64,000 nucleotides of DNA from G965202665 sp965243835 (GTDB taxonomy: Bacteria > Actinomycetota > Acidimicrobiia > Spongiisociales > Spongiisociaceae), in the NCBI GenBank assembly GCA_965243835.1, contig OZ251578.1, forward strand, positions 2,356,001 to 2,420,000, given 5' to 3'. The notes beneath the pieces were generated by a model. The model was not told where the DNA came from. It searched no databases and worked only from the letters and a program-made list of their open reading frames with translations. Below, in pieces: positions 1 to 9,379 of this stretch; the first letter of the stretch is position 1; every line of letters begins with the position of its first letter. A program made the translations under genes and the position numbers.

Positions 1-633
1 CATCGCCTCCAACGTCTCCGGGGCCAAGTCGGTCATCAACATGGGAGTGTCCACCTGGCCGGGAGCAACCGCATTCACTGTAATCTGATCCGCTCCGTAG
101 GTGCGGGCCAAACCACGCACCATCGACACGATCCCCCCCTTGGCCGCGCAATACACCACCGAACCGCCGAAACCGCCCGTCCACCATCCCTGCGATGAAA
201 AGGCGATGATCCGGCCTCCTTCCCCCGCCTCCCGCATGGCCGTCGCCGCTTCCCGTATCAGAAAAAAGGAGGTCTTCAAGTTGGTGTCCAACTGGAAATC
301 CCAGTCGTCTTCGGACACTTCGTCCACCGACGACACCCGGCGCAACACCGCCGCCAAATGAGCCAGCACGTACACTCCGCCCAGCTCGTCCCCGGCCCGT
401 TCCACCAAAGCCCGCTGCGTCGCCCGGTCGGTCAAATCCGCCCCCACCCCCACATGACCGGCGCCTTCCAAACCGGCCGCCACCTCCTCGGCCGCCGACT
501 GGTGCAAATCCACCGCCATCACCCGCGCCCCCGCCGCCGCGAACGCCCCGGAAACCGCCCGGCCGATCCCCCCGGCCGCCCCGGTGACGATCACCCCCCG
601 GCCCTCCAAACCCGCTCCTACGCTCCACGCCAC
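1..633 (-). CDS. SDR-family oxidoreductase (3' end outside window)
   Basis: NAD(P)-dependent short-chain dehydrogenase, cut by the left window edge, so the C-terminus is missing. The likely start is a GTG at 633 preceded by a purine-rich AGGGAAGGAGG. The visible 211 codons show the nucleotide-binding motif TGAAGGIG near residue 18, the active-site serine region (FSSQG) and the YCAAK catalytic Tyr-Lys motif. It lies about 30 bp downstream of the enolase-superfamily gene on the same strand and is probably the last or a late gene of the sugar-acid operon. In that setting a sugar or 2-keto-3-deoxy-sugar-acid dehydrogenase is plausible. The family assignment is firm; the substrate is inferred from neighbours. 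Confidence 0.85.
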   Translation of the reverse strand, partial: MAWSVGAGLEGRGVIVTGAAGGIGRAVSGAFAAAGARVMAVDLHQSAAEEVAAGLEGAGHVGVGADLTDRATQRALVERAGDELGGVYVLAHLAAVLRRVSSVDEVSEDDWDFQLDTNLKTSFFLIREAATAMREAGEGGRIIAFSSQGWWTGGFGGSVVYCAAKGGIVSMVRGLARTYGADQITVNAVAPGQVDTPMLMTDLAPETLEAM

Positions 634-662
634 TTCCGGCCTCCTTCCCTAATCAGTCCCGG

Positions 663-1799
663 TTATCCGAGAACCTTCTCACTCCGAAACCTATCCACCA
701 TCGACTCGATGACTTCAATGCCCAATCCGGGCCCGGCGGGCGGATAAACCCAACCCTCTGCATGGTCGAACGGCTCCTCCACCAGCTCGTGCTGCATGGG
801 GTTTTCCAACGGTTTCAACTCGAACAACTTGCAGGCCGGACTGGAAAAACTGACCGCCAAACTGGCCGCCGTCACGATGGCGGACGACCAGGCGTGGGCG
901 TTGGCCTGCCGGCCCCGCCGTTCCACCAGATCCGCCACCCGCTTGAAACCGGTAATTCCCTCCGCCCGTCCCGGATCGCATCCCACCACATCCACCGTCC
1001 CCGTGTCCAGCACCCGCTCGAAACCGGCCTCCGTCCACTCCCGCTCCCCGTACGCCATCAACGTGCGGGTTTTGGAACGCAAGTTGGCGTAACCTTCCGG
1101 ATCCCACGCCCCCAGCGGCTCCTCGATCCAGTCGATCCCGTACTCGTCGAAGGCCTGCGTGCGCCGCACGGCGGTGGACACGTCCCACCGCACCGCCACC
1201 CCCAAATCGATCATCAGCGACTTGTCGGGGCCGATCGCCTCCCGCATGCTCCGCACGTACTCCACATCCCGGTCGTGCTCGAACCCCAGCCGGGCGTCGC
1301 CCCGCTTCCCGAACCCCACTTTCATCCCCTGCAACCCGCCCGCCAGCCACTCTTGCGCCTCGGCCGCCATCTCCGGGATGGACTCGTAATGGGCGTGCGA
1401 GGAGGCGATGGCGGGCAGGCGGTCATGCACCGCACCGCCCAGCAAATCCAAAACGCTGCGCCCCAGGGCCTTCCCTTTCAAATCCCACAAGGCGATGTCC
1501 AGGGCGGCGATGGCGAAACTGGCGATCCCGCCCCCATGCCCGTACCACCAGGACCGGTCCTGCAAAGACCGAAAGAGGGCGGCGTTGCCGACCGGGTCCC
1601 GCCCCGCCAGCAACTCCGCCATCCCCTCGATCACGGCCGCGGTGGCGAAGCTGGCCTCGGGCCACATCGTCACCGACTCCCCCCACCCCACCGTGCCGTC
1701 GGAGGCGGTCATCTTGACCAGGCACAGATGCCGGATAGCGTTGAAATCGTTCGGCTCCGGATAACTGACCGGAATGGCCTCCACGGACTTGATTTTCAT
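663..1799 (-). CDS. Mandelate racemase/muconate lactonizing enzyme family dehydratase
   Basis: Enolase-superfamily protein of 378 residues. Visible catalytic elements are Lys160 and Lys165 in KVGFGK, metal ligands Asp198, Glu226 or Glu227 in IEEPL and Glu252 in YGERE, and a late histidine at about 302 in ANAHAWSS. These fit an acid-sugar dehydratase or epimerase. I chose the ATG at 1799 because GGAGGAG sits just upstream; a longer frame from 1820 lacks such a site. Neighbouring SDRs, a lactonase-like amidohydrolase and a sugar ABC importer suggest dehydration of an aldonic acid to a 2-keto-3-deoxy acid. The exact substrate cannot be read from the sequence. Confidence 0.88.
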   Translation of the reverse strand: MKIKSVEAIPVSYPEPNDFNAIRHLCLVKMTASDGTVGWGESVTMWPEASFATAAVIEGMAELLAGRDPVGNAALFRSLQDRSWWYGHGGGIASFAIAALDIALWDLKGKALGRSVLDLLGGAVHDRLPAIASSHAHYESIPEMAAEAQEWLAGGLQGMKVGFGKRGDARLGFEHDRDVEYVRSMREAIGPDKSLMIDLGVAVRWDVSTAVRRTQAFDEYGIDWIEEPLGAWDPEGYANLRSKTRTLMAYGEREWTEAGFERVLDTGTVDVVGCDPGRAEGITGFKRVADLVERRGRQANAHAWSSAIVTAASLAVSFSSPACKLFELKPLENPMQHELVEEPFDHAEGWVYPPAGPGLGIEVIESMVDRFRSEKVLG

Positions 1800-1877
1800 G
1801 TCTCGCTCCTCCCCGCCCAAAAACCCCGGCCCCGCCGGTTGCCGAAGGTTTGAACCATTTGCGCCATCATCCCCACC

Positions 1878-2369
1878 TTACCCGGCGTCCGGGCGGGAGG
1901 GGGGCTGCAGCAACTCCAAAGTGATTCCGTCCGGGTCGCGCAGGTAACCGGCCCGGGCCCCGGTGTTGGGCCCCACCGTCACCTCCGTCGGGCCGGGGCT
2001 GACCGGGACCGCCCCGCACGCCCGGGCCCGCTCCCACATGGCGTCGATGTCGTCCACCGCCAGGCAGATGTGAACGTTGCCCGGATGGGCGGTGTCCGGC
2101 GGGTTGGGACGACCCTCCACGTTCAGATACTGCAGGATTTCCAGAACCGCCCCGTCCCCGCCCGGCAAGTCCAGCACCGCCGCGTCCAAGTGAACCCCCG
2201 GGTAACCGGTTATTCCTCCCAGATACTCGCCGTCCAGCACCCGCCGCCAGCGGGGTTCCACCCCCAGAAACGAACTCCAGAACGCGACCGACCGGCCCGC
2301 GTCGGCCACCGTCGCCCCCAGGTGATGAACGGAACGCAGACCGGGCTCCCCGGCACTACCAGGTGACAT
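1878..2369 (-). CDS. VOC-family (glyoxalase/dioxygenase fold) protein
   Basis: A 163-residue protein with two beta-alpha-beta-beta-beta modules of the vicinal oxygen chelate fold. The first begins with VHHLGATVAD and includes FWSSFLG; the second begins with VHICLAVDDID and ends with YLRDPDGITLELLQ. Metal-ligand candidates are His near residue 16, Glu in VLEILQ, the second-module His and the final Glu in LELLQ. Its start overlaps the end of the upstream SDR by 14 bp, so the two are probably translationally coupled. Similar proteins act as lactoylglutathione lyase-like enzymes, epimerases or extradiol dioxygenases; here only the fold can be assigned. Confidence 0.82.
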   Translation of the reverse strand: MSPGSAGEPGLRSVHHLGATVADAGRSVAFWSSFLGVEPRWRRVLDGEYLGGITGYPGVHLDAAVLDLPGGDGAVLEILQYLNVEGRPNPPDTAHPGNVHICLAVDDIDAMWERARACGAVPVSPGPTEVTVGPNTGARAGYLRDPDGITLELLQPPSRPDAG

Positions 2370-3117
2370 AGCCGCCGCCGATGTTGACCGCCTGCCCGGT
2401 GATGTAGGCGCTTTCCCCGGACAGCAGAAACCAGATCAGCCCGGCCACTTCCTCCGGCGATCCGGCCCGGCCCATCGGCACCGAGGCGTTGCGGGCCGCC
2501 CGCAACTCGTCGGGGGTGGTCCCCCGCCGGGGGGCCACTTCCGCCAGCACCCGCTCCTGCATGGGGGTGTCGATCACCGCCGGGCAAATCGCGTTCACCC
2601 GCACCGGAACCTCCGCCAGCCGGTAGGCGAAGGAGCGGGTGACGGACAGTATGGTCGTTTTGGTGGCCGCGTACACGGCCGCCTCCACCGTGTTGGACAG
2701 CTTGGCGGAACTGGACGACATGTTCACGATGGAGGAGCCGGGGGGCATCGTCAACCCGATCCCCTGGCACAGGAAAAATATGGATTCCACGTTGACGGCG
2801 AACACCCGCCGCCAGTCTTCCACGGTGACCTCCGAGATGTCTTTCACCAGGATCACCCCGGCCGCGTTGACCAGGTAATCGCACCCCCGCCCGGCCGCCG
2901 CCGCCCGCTCCCGATCCCCCGGCGATGACAGGTCCGCCGCCAGAATTTCCACCCCGGTTCCGGCCCAGGCTTCCTCCAAACCGTCCCGGTCGATATCCAC
3001 CGCCGTCACCGCGCACCCCTCGTCCCGCAGGCGCCGGGCGGCCGCCCGGCCGATGCCGCTGGCCGCCCCGGTTACCACCGCCCGGGGCGTAACGGGCGCA
3101 ACAGGCGCACTGGGCAT
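2356..3117 (-). CDS. SDR-family oxidoreductase
   Basis: Classical SDR of 253 residues. It has TGAASGIG for cofactor binding near residue 17, NAAG in the fourth strand, MSSSS around the catalytic serine, YAATK as catalytic Tyr-Lys, and a C-terminal ITGQAVNIGGGY motif typical of the FabG-like group. It sits between the ABC permease gene and the VOC gene in the same orientation. In nonphosphorylative deoxy-sugar routes such an enzyme oxidises the free sugar or the 2-keto-3-deoxy acid; that role is inferred from context only. Confidence 0.87.
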   Translation of the reverse strand: MPSAPVAPVTPRAVVTGAASGIGRAAARRLRDEGCAVTAVDIDRDGLEEAWAGTGVEILAADLSSPGDRERAAAAGRGCDYLVNAAGVILVKDISEVTVEDWRRVFAVNVESIFFLCQGIGLTMPPGSSIVNMSSSSAKLSNTVEAAVYAATKTTILSVTRSFAYRLAEVPVRVNAICPAVIDTPMQERVLAEVAPRRGTTPDELRAARNASVPMGRAGSPEEVAGLIWFLLSGESAYITGQAVNIGGGYVTW

Positions 3118-3141
3118 AACAGACGCCCCCGCAACCGCCAG

Positions 3142-4224
3142 CTAGTCGGCCCCGGCCAGCCGCAACCGCACCTGGTCGAAGGTGACCGCCCCCACCAGCA
3201 ACACGCCTTGCGCCACCTCGATCCAAAACGACCCCACGTTCAGCTGGATGAGTCCGTTCTGCAACACCCCGATCACGCACACCGCCAGCAGGGTGCCGCC
3301 GATGGTGCCCCGCCCCCCGGACAGGCTGGCCCCGCCCAGGATGACCGCGGTCAGCACCGCCAACTCGAACCCCAGCCCGGCGTTGGTGGAGGCCCCCCCG
3401 ATCTGCGACAACCGGATCAGGCCCCCCAGGGCCACCGCCAGGGCGGACAGCATGAACCCGATGAAAATGAGGAGGCGCACCCGGATCCCGGCCAGCCGGG
3501 CCGCTTCCGGGCTGGCCCCGATGGCGTACATCGACCGCCCGTACACGGTGAAGCGCATTATTACGTAGAAGATGATCACCATCGCCACGAACAGATACAC
3601 CGACAGCGGAATGTTGAACAGGGGCCGCACCACCCCCAGTTTGTTGAACCCGTTGATGCGGATGGTCTGGCCGTCCCCGATCACCTTGGTCAATCCGCGC
3701 AGGATGGCCAACGTACCCAGGGTGGTGATAATGGAATTCAGCCCCACCACGGTCACCAGCGACCCGTTGATGCCCCCGATGAGCAAGGTAACCAGCAGGG
3801 TGACCAAAAACGCCCCCACCAGGGTCAGGCCCAACCCGTAGGGGGTGGTGGCGGCGTCGGTGGCGGTGGCGGCCACCGCCATGGACATCCCGATGAATCC
3901 GGCCGCCGACCCCACCGACAGGTCCACCTGGCCCGCCACCAACAACAAAGTGGCCGGGCAGGCGATGATCCCGATCACGGCCACGTTCTGCAGGACGTTG
4001 ATCAGGTTGTCGGTGCGCAGGAAATACTCGGAGGTGATCGAGAAGAACACGAACTCGATCAGCAACACCGCCAACAGGCCGGTGGTTTCCGGGAGTTTAA
4101 TCTTGGCCCGCCGCCGGCCGATTTCCTCTACTTCGGCTTTAGCGGCCGCCACTTGCTCGGCGGTGGGGCTCCCGGCGACAATCTCGGAGCCGGAATCGCC
4201 GTTGGGCGCGGTTTCATCGTTCAT
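3142..4224 (-). CDS. Ribose/sugar-type ABC transporter permease
   Basis: Membrane permease of 360 residues from the RbsC group. A charged, Ala/Glu-rich N-terminal tail of about 50 residues is followed by eight to ten hydrophobic segments. The LLLVAGQVDLSVGS motif and the late LAVLTAVILGGASLSGG-type loop are characteristic of this family. The ATG at 4224 lies 5 bp after the stop of the ATPase gene and has GGGAGG upstream; an open frame extends further but would overlap the ATPase. It forms the membrane channel of the importer encoded by this gene and the next two upstream. Confidence 0.93.
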   Translation of the reverse strand: MNDETAPNGDSGSEIVAGSPTAEQVAAAKAEVEEIGRRRAKIKLPETTGLLAVLLIEFVFFSITSEYFLRTDNLINVLQNVAVIGIIACPATLLLVAGQVDLSVGSAAGFIGMSMAVAATATDAATTPYGLGLTLVGAFLVTLLVTLLIGGINGSLVTVVGLNSIITTLGTLAILRGLTKVIGDGQTIRINGFNKLGVVRPLFNIPLSVYLFVAMVIIFYVIMRFTVYGRSMYAIGASPEAARLAGIRVRLLIFIGFMLSALAVALGGLIRLSQIGGASTNAGLGFELAVLTAVILGGASLSGGRGTIGGTLLAVCVIGVLQNGLIQLNVGSFWIEVAQGVLLVGAVTFDQVRLRLAGAD

Positions 4225-4229
4225 TGGGG

Positions 4230-5723
4230 CTAACCTCCCGAAGCCTCGAGCAGTCCGCTCATCGTAATGTCGTCGCCGGACAGTTCCGCCACCGCCCGGC
4301 CTTTGGCGATCACCAGGCACCGGTCCGCCACCTGCACCGCCTCCTCATAGTCGGAGGTGACCACCAGCACCGCGATCCCGGCGGACGCCAACTCCCGCAG
4401 GGCCCCGTAAATGTCGCGGCGGGCCCCCACGTCCACCCCCCGGGTGGGCTCCACCAACACCATCACCTGCGACCGCCGTTCCAACCAGCGGGAAATCAGC
4501 ACCTTCTGCTGGTTGCCTCCGGACAGGGTGCGCATAATCTGGCGGGGATCGTTGCGGGATCTGATGGACAGCCGATCGTGCCAGCGGCGATAGGCCTTGT
4601 TTTCCACCCGGGCCGTGATCCACTGCCCGAATTTGGCCAACAGCGGCCAAGAGGCCACGGCCGTGTTCTCCGCCACGGAACGCACCATCAGCGCCCCGCC
4701 CGCCTTGCGCTCCGCGGGCAGAAACCCGATTCCCCGCTGCACCGCCCCCACCGGGGTGTCGTAGTCGGCGGACTCCCCCCGCACCTCCAAGCGGCCCGCG
4801 TCCAACTCCCGGATCCCGAAGGCGGTTTCCGCCAACTCGGCCGCCCCCGAACCCAGTTTTCCGTAGACGGCCACCACCTCCCCCGGTCGCACCTCCAAGT
4901 CAATCCCCTCAAACCGGTTTTCCGCCCCCGCCCCCGTCCAGCGCAGGGCCGCTTCCTCTCCCAAGTCGTGCTCTATGGGGGCCGGGCGGCCCAACTCATC
5001 GCTTTTGCGTCCGATCATCGCCTCGATCATCGCCCGCCGGTCGGTGGAGGCCACCTCCGCCACCAGGGCGGTGCTCCCGTCCCGCAACACCTGCACCCGG
5101 TCGGCGATCAGACCCACCTCGTCCAAGCGGTGGGTGATGTAGACGATGGCCGCCCCCTGGGAGCGCAGTTTGCGGATGAAATCGAACAGCACCTCCGCCT
5201 CGTGGTGGGAGAGGGCGGCGGTCGGTTCGTCCAGTATCAGCAGTTTGGCCGAATGGGACAGGGCCCGGGCGATTTCCACCAGTTGCCGCTCCCCGATGCG
5301 CAACGACCCGACCAGGGCCGCCGGGTCGATTTTGATCTCCAACTCGTCCAGAATGTCCACCGCCCGTTTGCGCATCTCCCCCCACCGCACCATCCCCCCC
5401 TTGTTGGGCAGGCGCCCCAGGCAAATATTCTCGGCCACGCTCAAGGGCGGGGCGTCCTGGAACTCCTGGGAGATGATGGCCACCCCCAGGTCCCGCGCCT
5501 GACGGGGGGTGAGAACCTCGAAACTTTCCCCCTCTACCACCAGCTCCCCGGAGTCGGCCTGGTAGTCGCCGGACATTATTTTGACCAACGTGGACTTGCC
5601 GGCCCCGTTTTCCCCGAGGAGGGCTAAAACTTCGCCTGCGGAGGCGCCGAGGTCCACTCCATGCAGAACCTCGACGCCCCCGAAGGACTTCCTTATCTGG
5701 CGAGCCTCAAACGAGAACGCCAT
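4230..5723 (-). CDS. Sugar ABC transporter ATP-binding protein (RbsA/MglA type)
   Basis: A 497-residue protein with two tandem ABC domains. The first has Walker A GENGAGKST near residue 40, signature LRIGERQ and Walker B LLILDEPTAAL. The second has the degenerate P-loop typical of RbsA/MglA proteins (GKLGSGAAE), an intact LSGGNQQK signature and a modified Walker B VMVLVEPTRGVD. Two fused ATPase halves with a degenerate second site mark carbohydrate importers of the CUT2 class. It is located between the binding protein and permease genes, all on the minus strand. Confidence 0.95.
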   Translation of the reverse strand: MAFSFEARQIRKSFGGVEVLHGVDLGASAGEVLALLGENGAGKSTLVKIMSGDYQADSGELVVEGESFEVLTPRQARDLGVAIISQEFQDAPPLSVAENICLGRLPNKGGMVRWGEMRKRAVDILDELEIKIDPAALVGSLRIGERQLVEIARALSHSAKLLILDEPTAALSHHEAEVLFDFIRKLRSQGAAIVYITHRLDEVGLIADRVQVLRDGSTALVAEVASTDRRAMIEAMIGRKSDELGRPAPIEHDLGEEAALRWTGAGAENRFEGIDLEVRPGEVVAVYGKLGSGAAELAETAFGIRELDAGRLEVRGESADYDTPVGAVQRGIGFLPAERKAGGALMVRSVAENTAVASWPLLAKFGQWITARVENKAYRRWHDRLSIRSRNDPRQIMRTLSGGNQQKVLISRWLERRSQVMVLVEPTRGVDVGARRDIYGALRELASAGIAVLVVTSDYEEAVQVADRCLVIAKGRAVAELSGDDITMSGLLEASGG

Positions 5724-5756
5724 TTGCTTGCTAGTTGACTACGGCCCGGTTCCGCC

Positions 5757-6881
5757 TCAGCAGTCCGAGGTGTCGTAGATGTCGTCGATGTTTTCCCGGG
5801 TGATCAACTCGTGGGCTGTGAACAACTGGCCGGGCAACGACTGACCCGCCACCGCGTTGAGGATGGCCGGGATCAGAATCTTCCCGTAGTCCTCGGGGTA
5901 GTAGGCCACCGAAGCCACATAGTTGTCGTTGTTCTTGATCTCGCACCAGATGCTGGGGTCGGTGCCCTGGCCCGAGTAGTAGAGATCATCCTGACGGCCC
6001 AGGGTGTTGGCCGCGCCGATGGCGCCCAGGATTCCGTCCTCGTTGATGGCCACCACCACGATCCGGTCCCCCGGCAGAGCGGTCAACAGGTTGGTCACCT
6101 GCTCCAACGCCGGGTCGGTGCGATCGGCCCCGTCCATGGTCCGCTCGTTGATCAGCGGGCAGAACTCCTGGAAGCCTTCCCGGTATCCGCCCATCCGGTC
6201 CCGGTTGGCGGCGCCGGCGGCGGTGGACTCCAGCGACACGTAGGCCGTGTAGTCGCAGTCGAAGTTGTCCGACATGTACTGGCCCATGGCCCGTCCGCCC
6301 AACTGGCCGGCCAAACGGTTGTTGGCCCCCATGAAAGCGGTCTGGCAGGGCTCTTGGATGATGTCGATGGCGATCACCGGCACATCGCCGTGCGCGGCGC
6401 AGATCTCCGGGGACGACTCCTGGAAGACCTGGAAGTTGAGCACGCCCTGCGCGCCCCGCACCTCAAAGTCCTGGGCGCAGGCCAAGGCCTTGGCGGCGTC
6501 GATCTCCGAGTCGCAGAAGATGAGGTTCACGCCCAAGCGCTCCGCCTCCTCCTTGATCCCGTCCGATACCAGTTTGACGAACGGCACCGCGTCGCCCAGC
6601 GAGATGTAGCCGATGGTCACTTCCTCCTCGGGCATCGTGACCTCGACCTCGACGATCCGCTCCTCCACCTCGGTAACCACGGAGGTGACTACGACCTCCT
6701 CCACCACGGTCTCGGTGACGATCCGCTCCTCCACCACGGTCTCGGTTACCACCGAGGTGACTACGACCTCCTCCACCACGGTCTCGGTGCGGGTGCAGGC
6801 GGTGGCGGTCAAGGCCAAAACCGAGGCCAAAACCACCAAGCGGGTCGTCAACCGCCTTCTGTTTCTAATCCAGTCGTTCAT
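5757..6881 (-). CDS. Sugar-binding lipoprotein of ABC importer (RbsB-like)
   Basis: A 374-residue substrate-binding protein. A lipoprotein signal ends in LTATAC at about Cys29. Residues about 30-85 form a low-complexity linker made of repeated TETVVEEVVVTSVV-like units rich in Val, Glu and Thr. From about residue 90 the periplasmic-binding-protein fold of the ribose/LacI type begins (VTIGYISLGDAVPFVK). The linker DNA at about 6640-6790 is itself repetitive. This is the first gene of the minus-strand operon and a LacI-type operator lies about 50 bp upstream. The ligand is presumably a sugar. Confidence 0.9.
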   Translation of the reverse strand: MNDWIRNRRRLTTRLVVLASVLALTATACTRTETVVEEVVVTSVVTETVVEERIVTETVVEEVVVTSVVTEVEERIVEVEVTMPEEEVTIGYISLGDAVPFVKLVSDGIKEEAERLGVNLIFCDSEIDAAKALACAQDFEVRGAQGVLNFQVFQESSPEICAAHGDVPVIAIDIIQEPCQTAFMGANNRLAGQLGGRAMGQYMSDNFDCDYTAYVSLESTAAGAANRDRMGGYREGFQEFCPLINERTMDGADRTDPALEQVTNLLTALPGDRIVVVAINEDGILGAIGAANTLGRQDDLYYSGQGTDPSIWCEIKNNDNYVASVAYYPEDYGKILIPAILNAVAGQSLPGQLFTAHELITRENIDDIYDTSDC

Positions 6882-6928
6882 TTATCCTCCTCCGATATGC
6901 AGGCCGGCGCCCTTGTTGCGCCGTTTAC

Positions 6929-6942
6929 TGGAAACGTTGCCA
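6929..6942. promoter_or_regulatory. LacI-family operator in divergent spacer
   Basis: The 14-mer TGGAAACGTTGCCA is a near-perfect palindrome around a central CG, with 12 of 14 positions symmetric. This is the classic core of LacI/GalR-family operators. It lies between the divergently read ABC importer operon and the amidohydrolase-LacI pair, so it is the expected site for the LacI-family protein encoded at 8030-9064. That assignment is inferred. Confidence 0.75.
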
Positions 6943-7091
6943 GCCTACAGGTTACCCCGTCCCGTTTACCGGGTCAACCGATTTTTCCGGATTTATTTTT
7001 TCGGGCGCGGCGCCGGCGGTGCGGGTAGACTCCGGGACGCACGCGGCGACCCGAAAGAAATGCGGTCGCCAAACCGACGAGGAGGTTGACA

Positions 7092-7976
7092 ATGAACGAC
7101 GGCCCGTTCGTAGACACGCACATCCATTTCTGGGAACGCCCCCACCCCAAGTTGCAGTGGGTGTGGCTGGAGCCCGATTTCATCCATCCCCAACTGGGGG
7201 ACACGGTGCTTCTCAAGGAGCTGACCACCTACGCCGCCGCCCAGTACCTGGAGGACATCGCCGGGTGCGGCGTGTCCAAAGCGGTGCATGTGCAAGCCGC
7301 CATCGGTTCCGAGGACCCGGTGGAGGAAACCAAATGGCTGCAGGAAATGGCCGACGAAACCGGCTGGCCGCATGGGATCGTGGGCGACGCCCGGTTGCAG
7401 CATCCGGATGTGGAGGGGGTCCTCGAGCGCCATATGGAATACCCCAACTTCCGGGGCCTGCGCGACTTCGCCCAAGGCGACTACCTGGTGGACCCCGACT
7501 TTCACCGCGGCTACTCCCTGTTGGAAAAATACAATCTGGTGTACGACTTGGACTGCACCTGGGAAAACATGCGCAAGGCGGCCGACATGGCCCGCAAGTT
7601 CCCGAACATCACCCTCATCCTGGACCACGCCGGGTTCCCGCAGGAACGCAACGATGAGTACTTCGCCAACTGGACGGCCGGGATGAAAACCCTGGGCCAA
7701 GTCGAGAACGCGGTCATCAAGATTTCCGGGTTGGGAATGGGCGACCAGATGGCGGGCGGCAACTGGACCGTCGACTCCATCCGCCCCTACGTGCACGGAT
7801 GCATCGAGGCTTTCGGCGTGGAGCGCAGCTTCTTCGGCACCAACTGGCCGGTGGACAAGATGTACTCCACCTATCCGGTGTTGCTCGACGCCTACCGGGA
7901 GATCATCTCCGGGTTCAGCCCGGACGAGCAAACGGCCCTCCTCTCCGCCAACGCGGAGCGCATCTACCGTATTTAA
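7092..7976 (+). CDS. Amidohydrolase-family lactonase-like hydrolase
   Basis: A 294-residue TIM-barrel metal-dependent hydrolase of the amidohydrolase-2 group. The metal-binding VDTHIHFW motif is near the N-terminus, HVQAAI follows on a barrel strand, then ILDHAGF, and FGTNWPVDK near the end carries the catalytic aspartate region. The same motif set is seen in L-fuconolactonase and L-rhamnonolactonase-like enzymes. The ATG at 7092 follows GGAGG by 6 bp; a TTG two codons earlier is less likely. With dehydratase and SDR genes across the divergent promoter, hydrolysis of a sugar lactone is the best guess. Confidence 0.85.
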   Translation: MNDGPFVDTHIHFWERPHPKLQWVWLEPDFIHPQLGDTVLLKELTTYAAAQYLEDIAGCGVSKAVHVQAAIGSEDPVEETKWLQEMADETGWPHGIVGDARLQHPDVEGVLERHMEYPNFRGLRDFAQGDYLVDPDFHRGYSLLEKYNLVYDLDCTWENMRKAADMARKFPNITLILDHAGFPQERNDEYFANWTAGMKTLGQVENAVIKISGLGMGDQMAGGNWTVDSIRPYVHGCIEAFGVERSFFGTNWPVDKMYSTYPVLLDAYREIISGFSPDEQTALLSANAERIYRI

Positions 7977-8029
7977 CCACTTCTCCGCCCGGCGGGCGGG
8001 AGCGCGGCTCCGGTAGGCTGAGCGCGGTT

Positions 8030-9064
8030 ATGGCCGCCTCCGACCGCACTCCGCCCCCCACCATGAACGAGGTGGCCCGCCGGGCGGGGGTGGCCCTGTC
8101 CTCGGTGTCCCGGGTGCTGAACGGGCACCCGGACGTGAGCCCGCAAATGCGCCGGCGGGTGCTGGACGCCATGTCGGAGCTGGGCTACGAACGGAACCTG
8201 TTGGCGGCCGGGCTGAGACGGGGACGCAGCCACACCATCGGGTTCATCGTCTCCGACATCGCCAACCCGCTGTTCGCGTCGGTGATCAACTCCGCCCAGG
8301 CCGCGCTCGGCCGCCGGGGCTACTCCGCCATCGTGGCCAACTCCAACGGGGACCCGGACCAGGAGGCGGAACTGGCCCGGCTGTTGCGCCAGCGCCGGGT
8401 GGACGCCTTGGTGGTTTCCCTGTCGGGCGAGGGCCGTCCGGAAATCGTGCGCGAGTTGCAACGGCTGGCGGGGCCGGTGGTGCTGTTGGATCGGCAAGCC
8501 CCGGAACTGGCGGAGAAGGCGTCGGTGGTGGAATCCGACCATGATGCGGGGATGCGGCGGGCGGTGCGCCATCTGCTGAACCGGGGACACCGCCGGACGG
8601 CCCTGCTGGCGGGACCGCCGGGCATTCGCCCCACCGTCCGGCGCATCCAAAGCCACCGGGAGGCCTACGCCGAAGCGGGGGCCGACTTCCCCGAGGAACT
8701 GGTGCGATCCGGGTCTTTCTCCCCCAAGTTCGGGGAGGCGGCCGCCGCGGAACTGCTCAACCTGCCCGCGCCCCCCACCGCGTTCATCTCCGGCGGCAAC
8801 CGCATCCTGGTGGGGTTGATGCGCGCCCTGCGCCGCCGGAACCTGTTGCCGGGGCGGGACATTTCGGTGGTGTCCTGCGACGACGTGCCCCTGTCGGAGT
8901 TGTACACCCCGCCGATCACGGTCATCCACCGGGATATGCGGCAGATGGGCCGGGAGGCCGCCGAACTGGCCCTGGAGCGCATCGACGACCCGTCCCGTCC
9001 CCCCCGCACCGTAGTTCTCCCCACCCACCTGGTGATGCGGGAGTCAACCGGCCCCGCCCCGTAA
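8030..9064 (+). CDS. LacI-family transcriptional regulator
   Basis: A 344-residue repressor. The N-terminal helix-turn-helix reads MNEVARRAGVALSSVSRVLN, with the hinge continuing through ERNLLAAGLRRGRS. A periplasmic-binding-protein-like sensor domain starts at HTIGFIVSDIANPLF and runs to the end. Starts at 8030 or 8063 are possible; neither has a strong ribosome-binding site. It lies 53 bp after the amidohydrolase gene and probably controls both arms of the divergent cluster through the operator at 6929. Confidence 0.92.
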   Translation: MAASDRTPPPTMNEVARRAGVALSSVSRVLNGHPDVSPQMRRRVLDAMSELGYERNLLAAGLRRGRSHTIGFIVSDIANPLFASVINSAQAALGRRGYSAIVANSNGDPDQEAELARLLRQRRVDALVVSLSGEGRPEIVRELQRLAGPVVLLDRQAPELAEKASVVESDHDAGMRRAVRHLLNRGHRRTALLAGPPGIRPTVRRIQSHREAYAEAGADFPEELVRSGSFSPKFGEAAAAELLNLPAPPTAFISGGNRILVGLMRALRRRNLLPGRDISVVSCDDVPLSELYTPPITVIHRDMRQMGREAAELALERIDDPSRPPRTVVLPTHLVMRESTGPAP

Positions 9065-9379
9065 CCGCCGTTCGCCCCGGCCCGCCGCGCCGAAACCATC
9101 CCCCTTCCCTCACCGGCCACCTCCAAAATTACGTAGCCCGACGCACGGCGCAAACAAGCATCCCCCTCTCACCCGCTGCCCGCCCGACGACCCGCCTCCC
9201 CCAACCCGCGCCTCCATCGGAAACCCATCCCCTCCAACGCGCCCCCTGCGACATAAGGGATACCCGACGCGCCTCGTCCAAAACCGGACATCCCCTAAAC
9301 CCTCCCCCCTCCCCGCCCAAACCAGCCCATGAAATATCAGTACGCGCCGACATAGCGAGCGGACCCGCCGCCCAACCCA

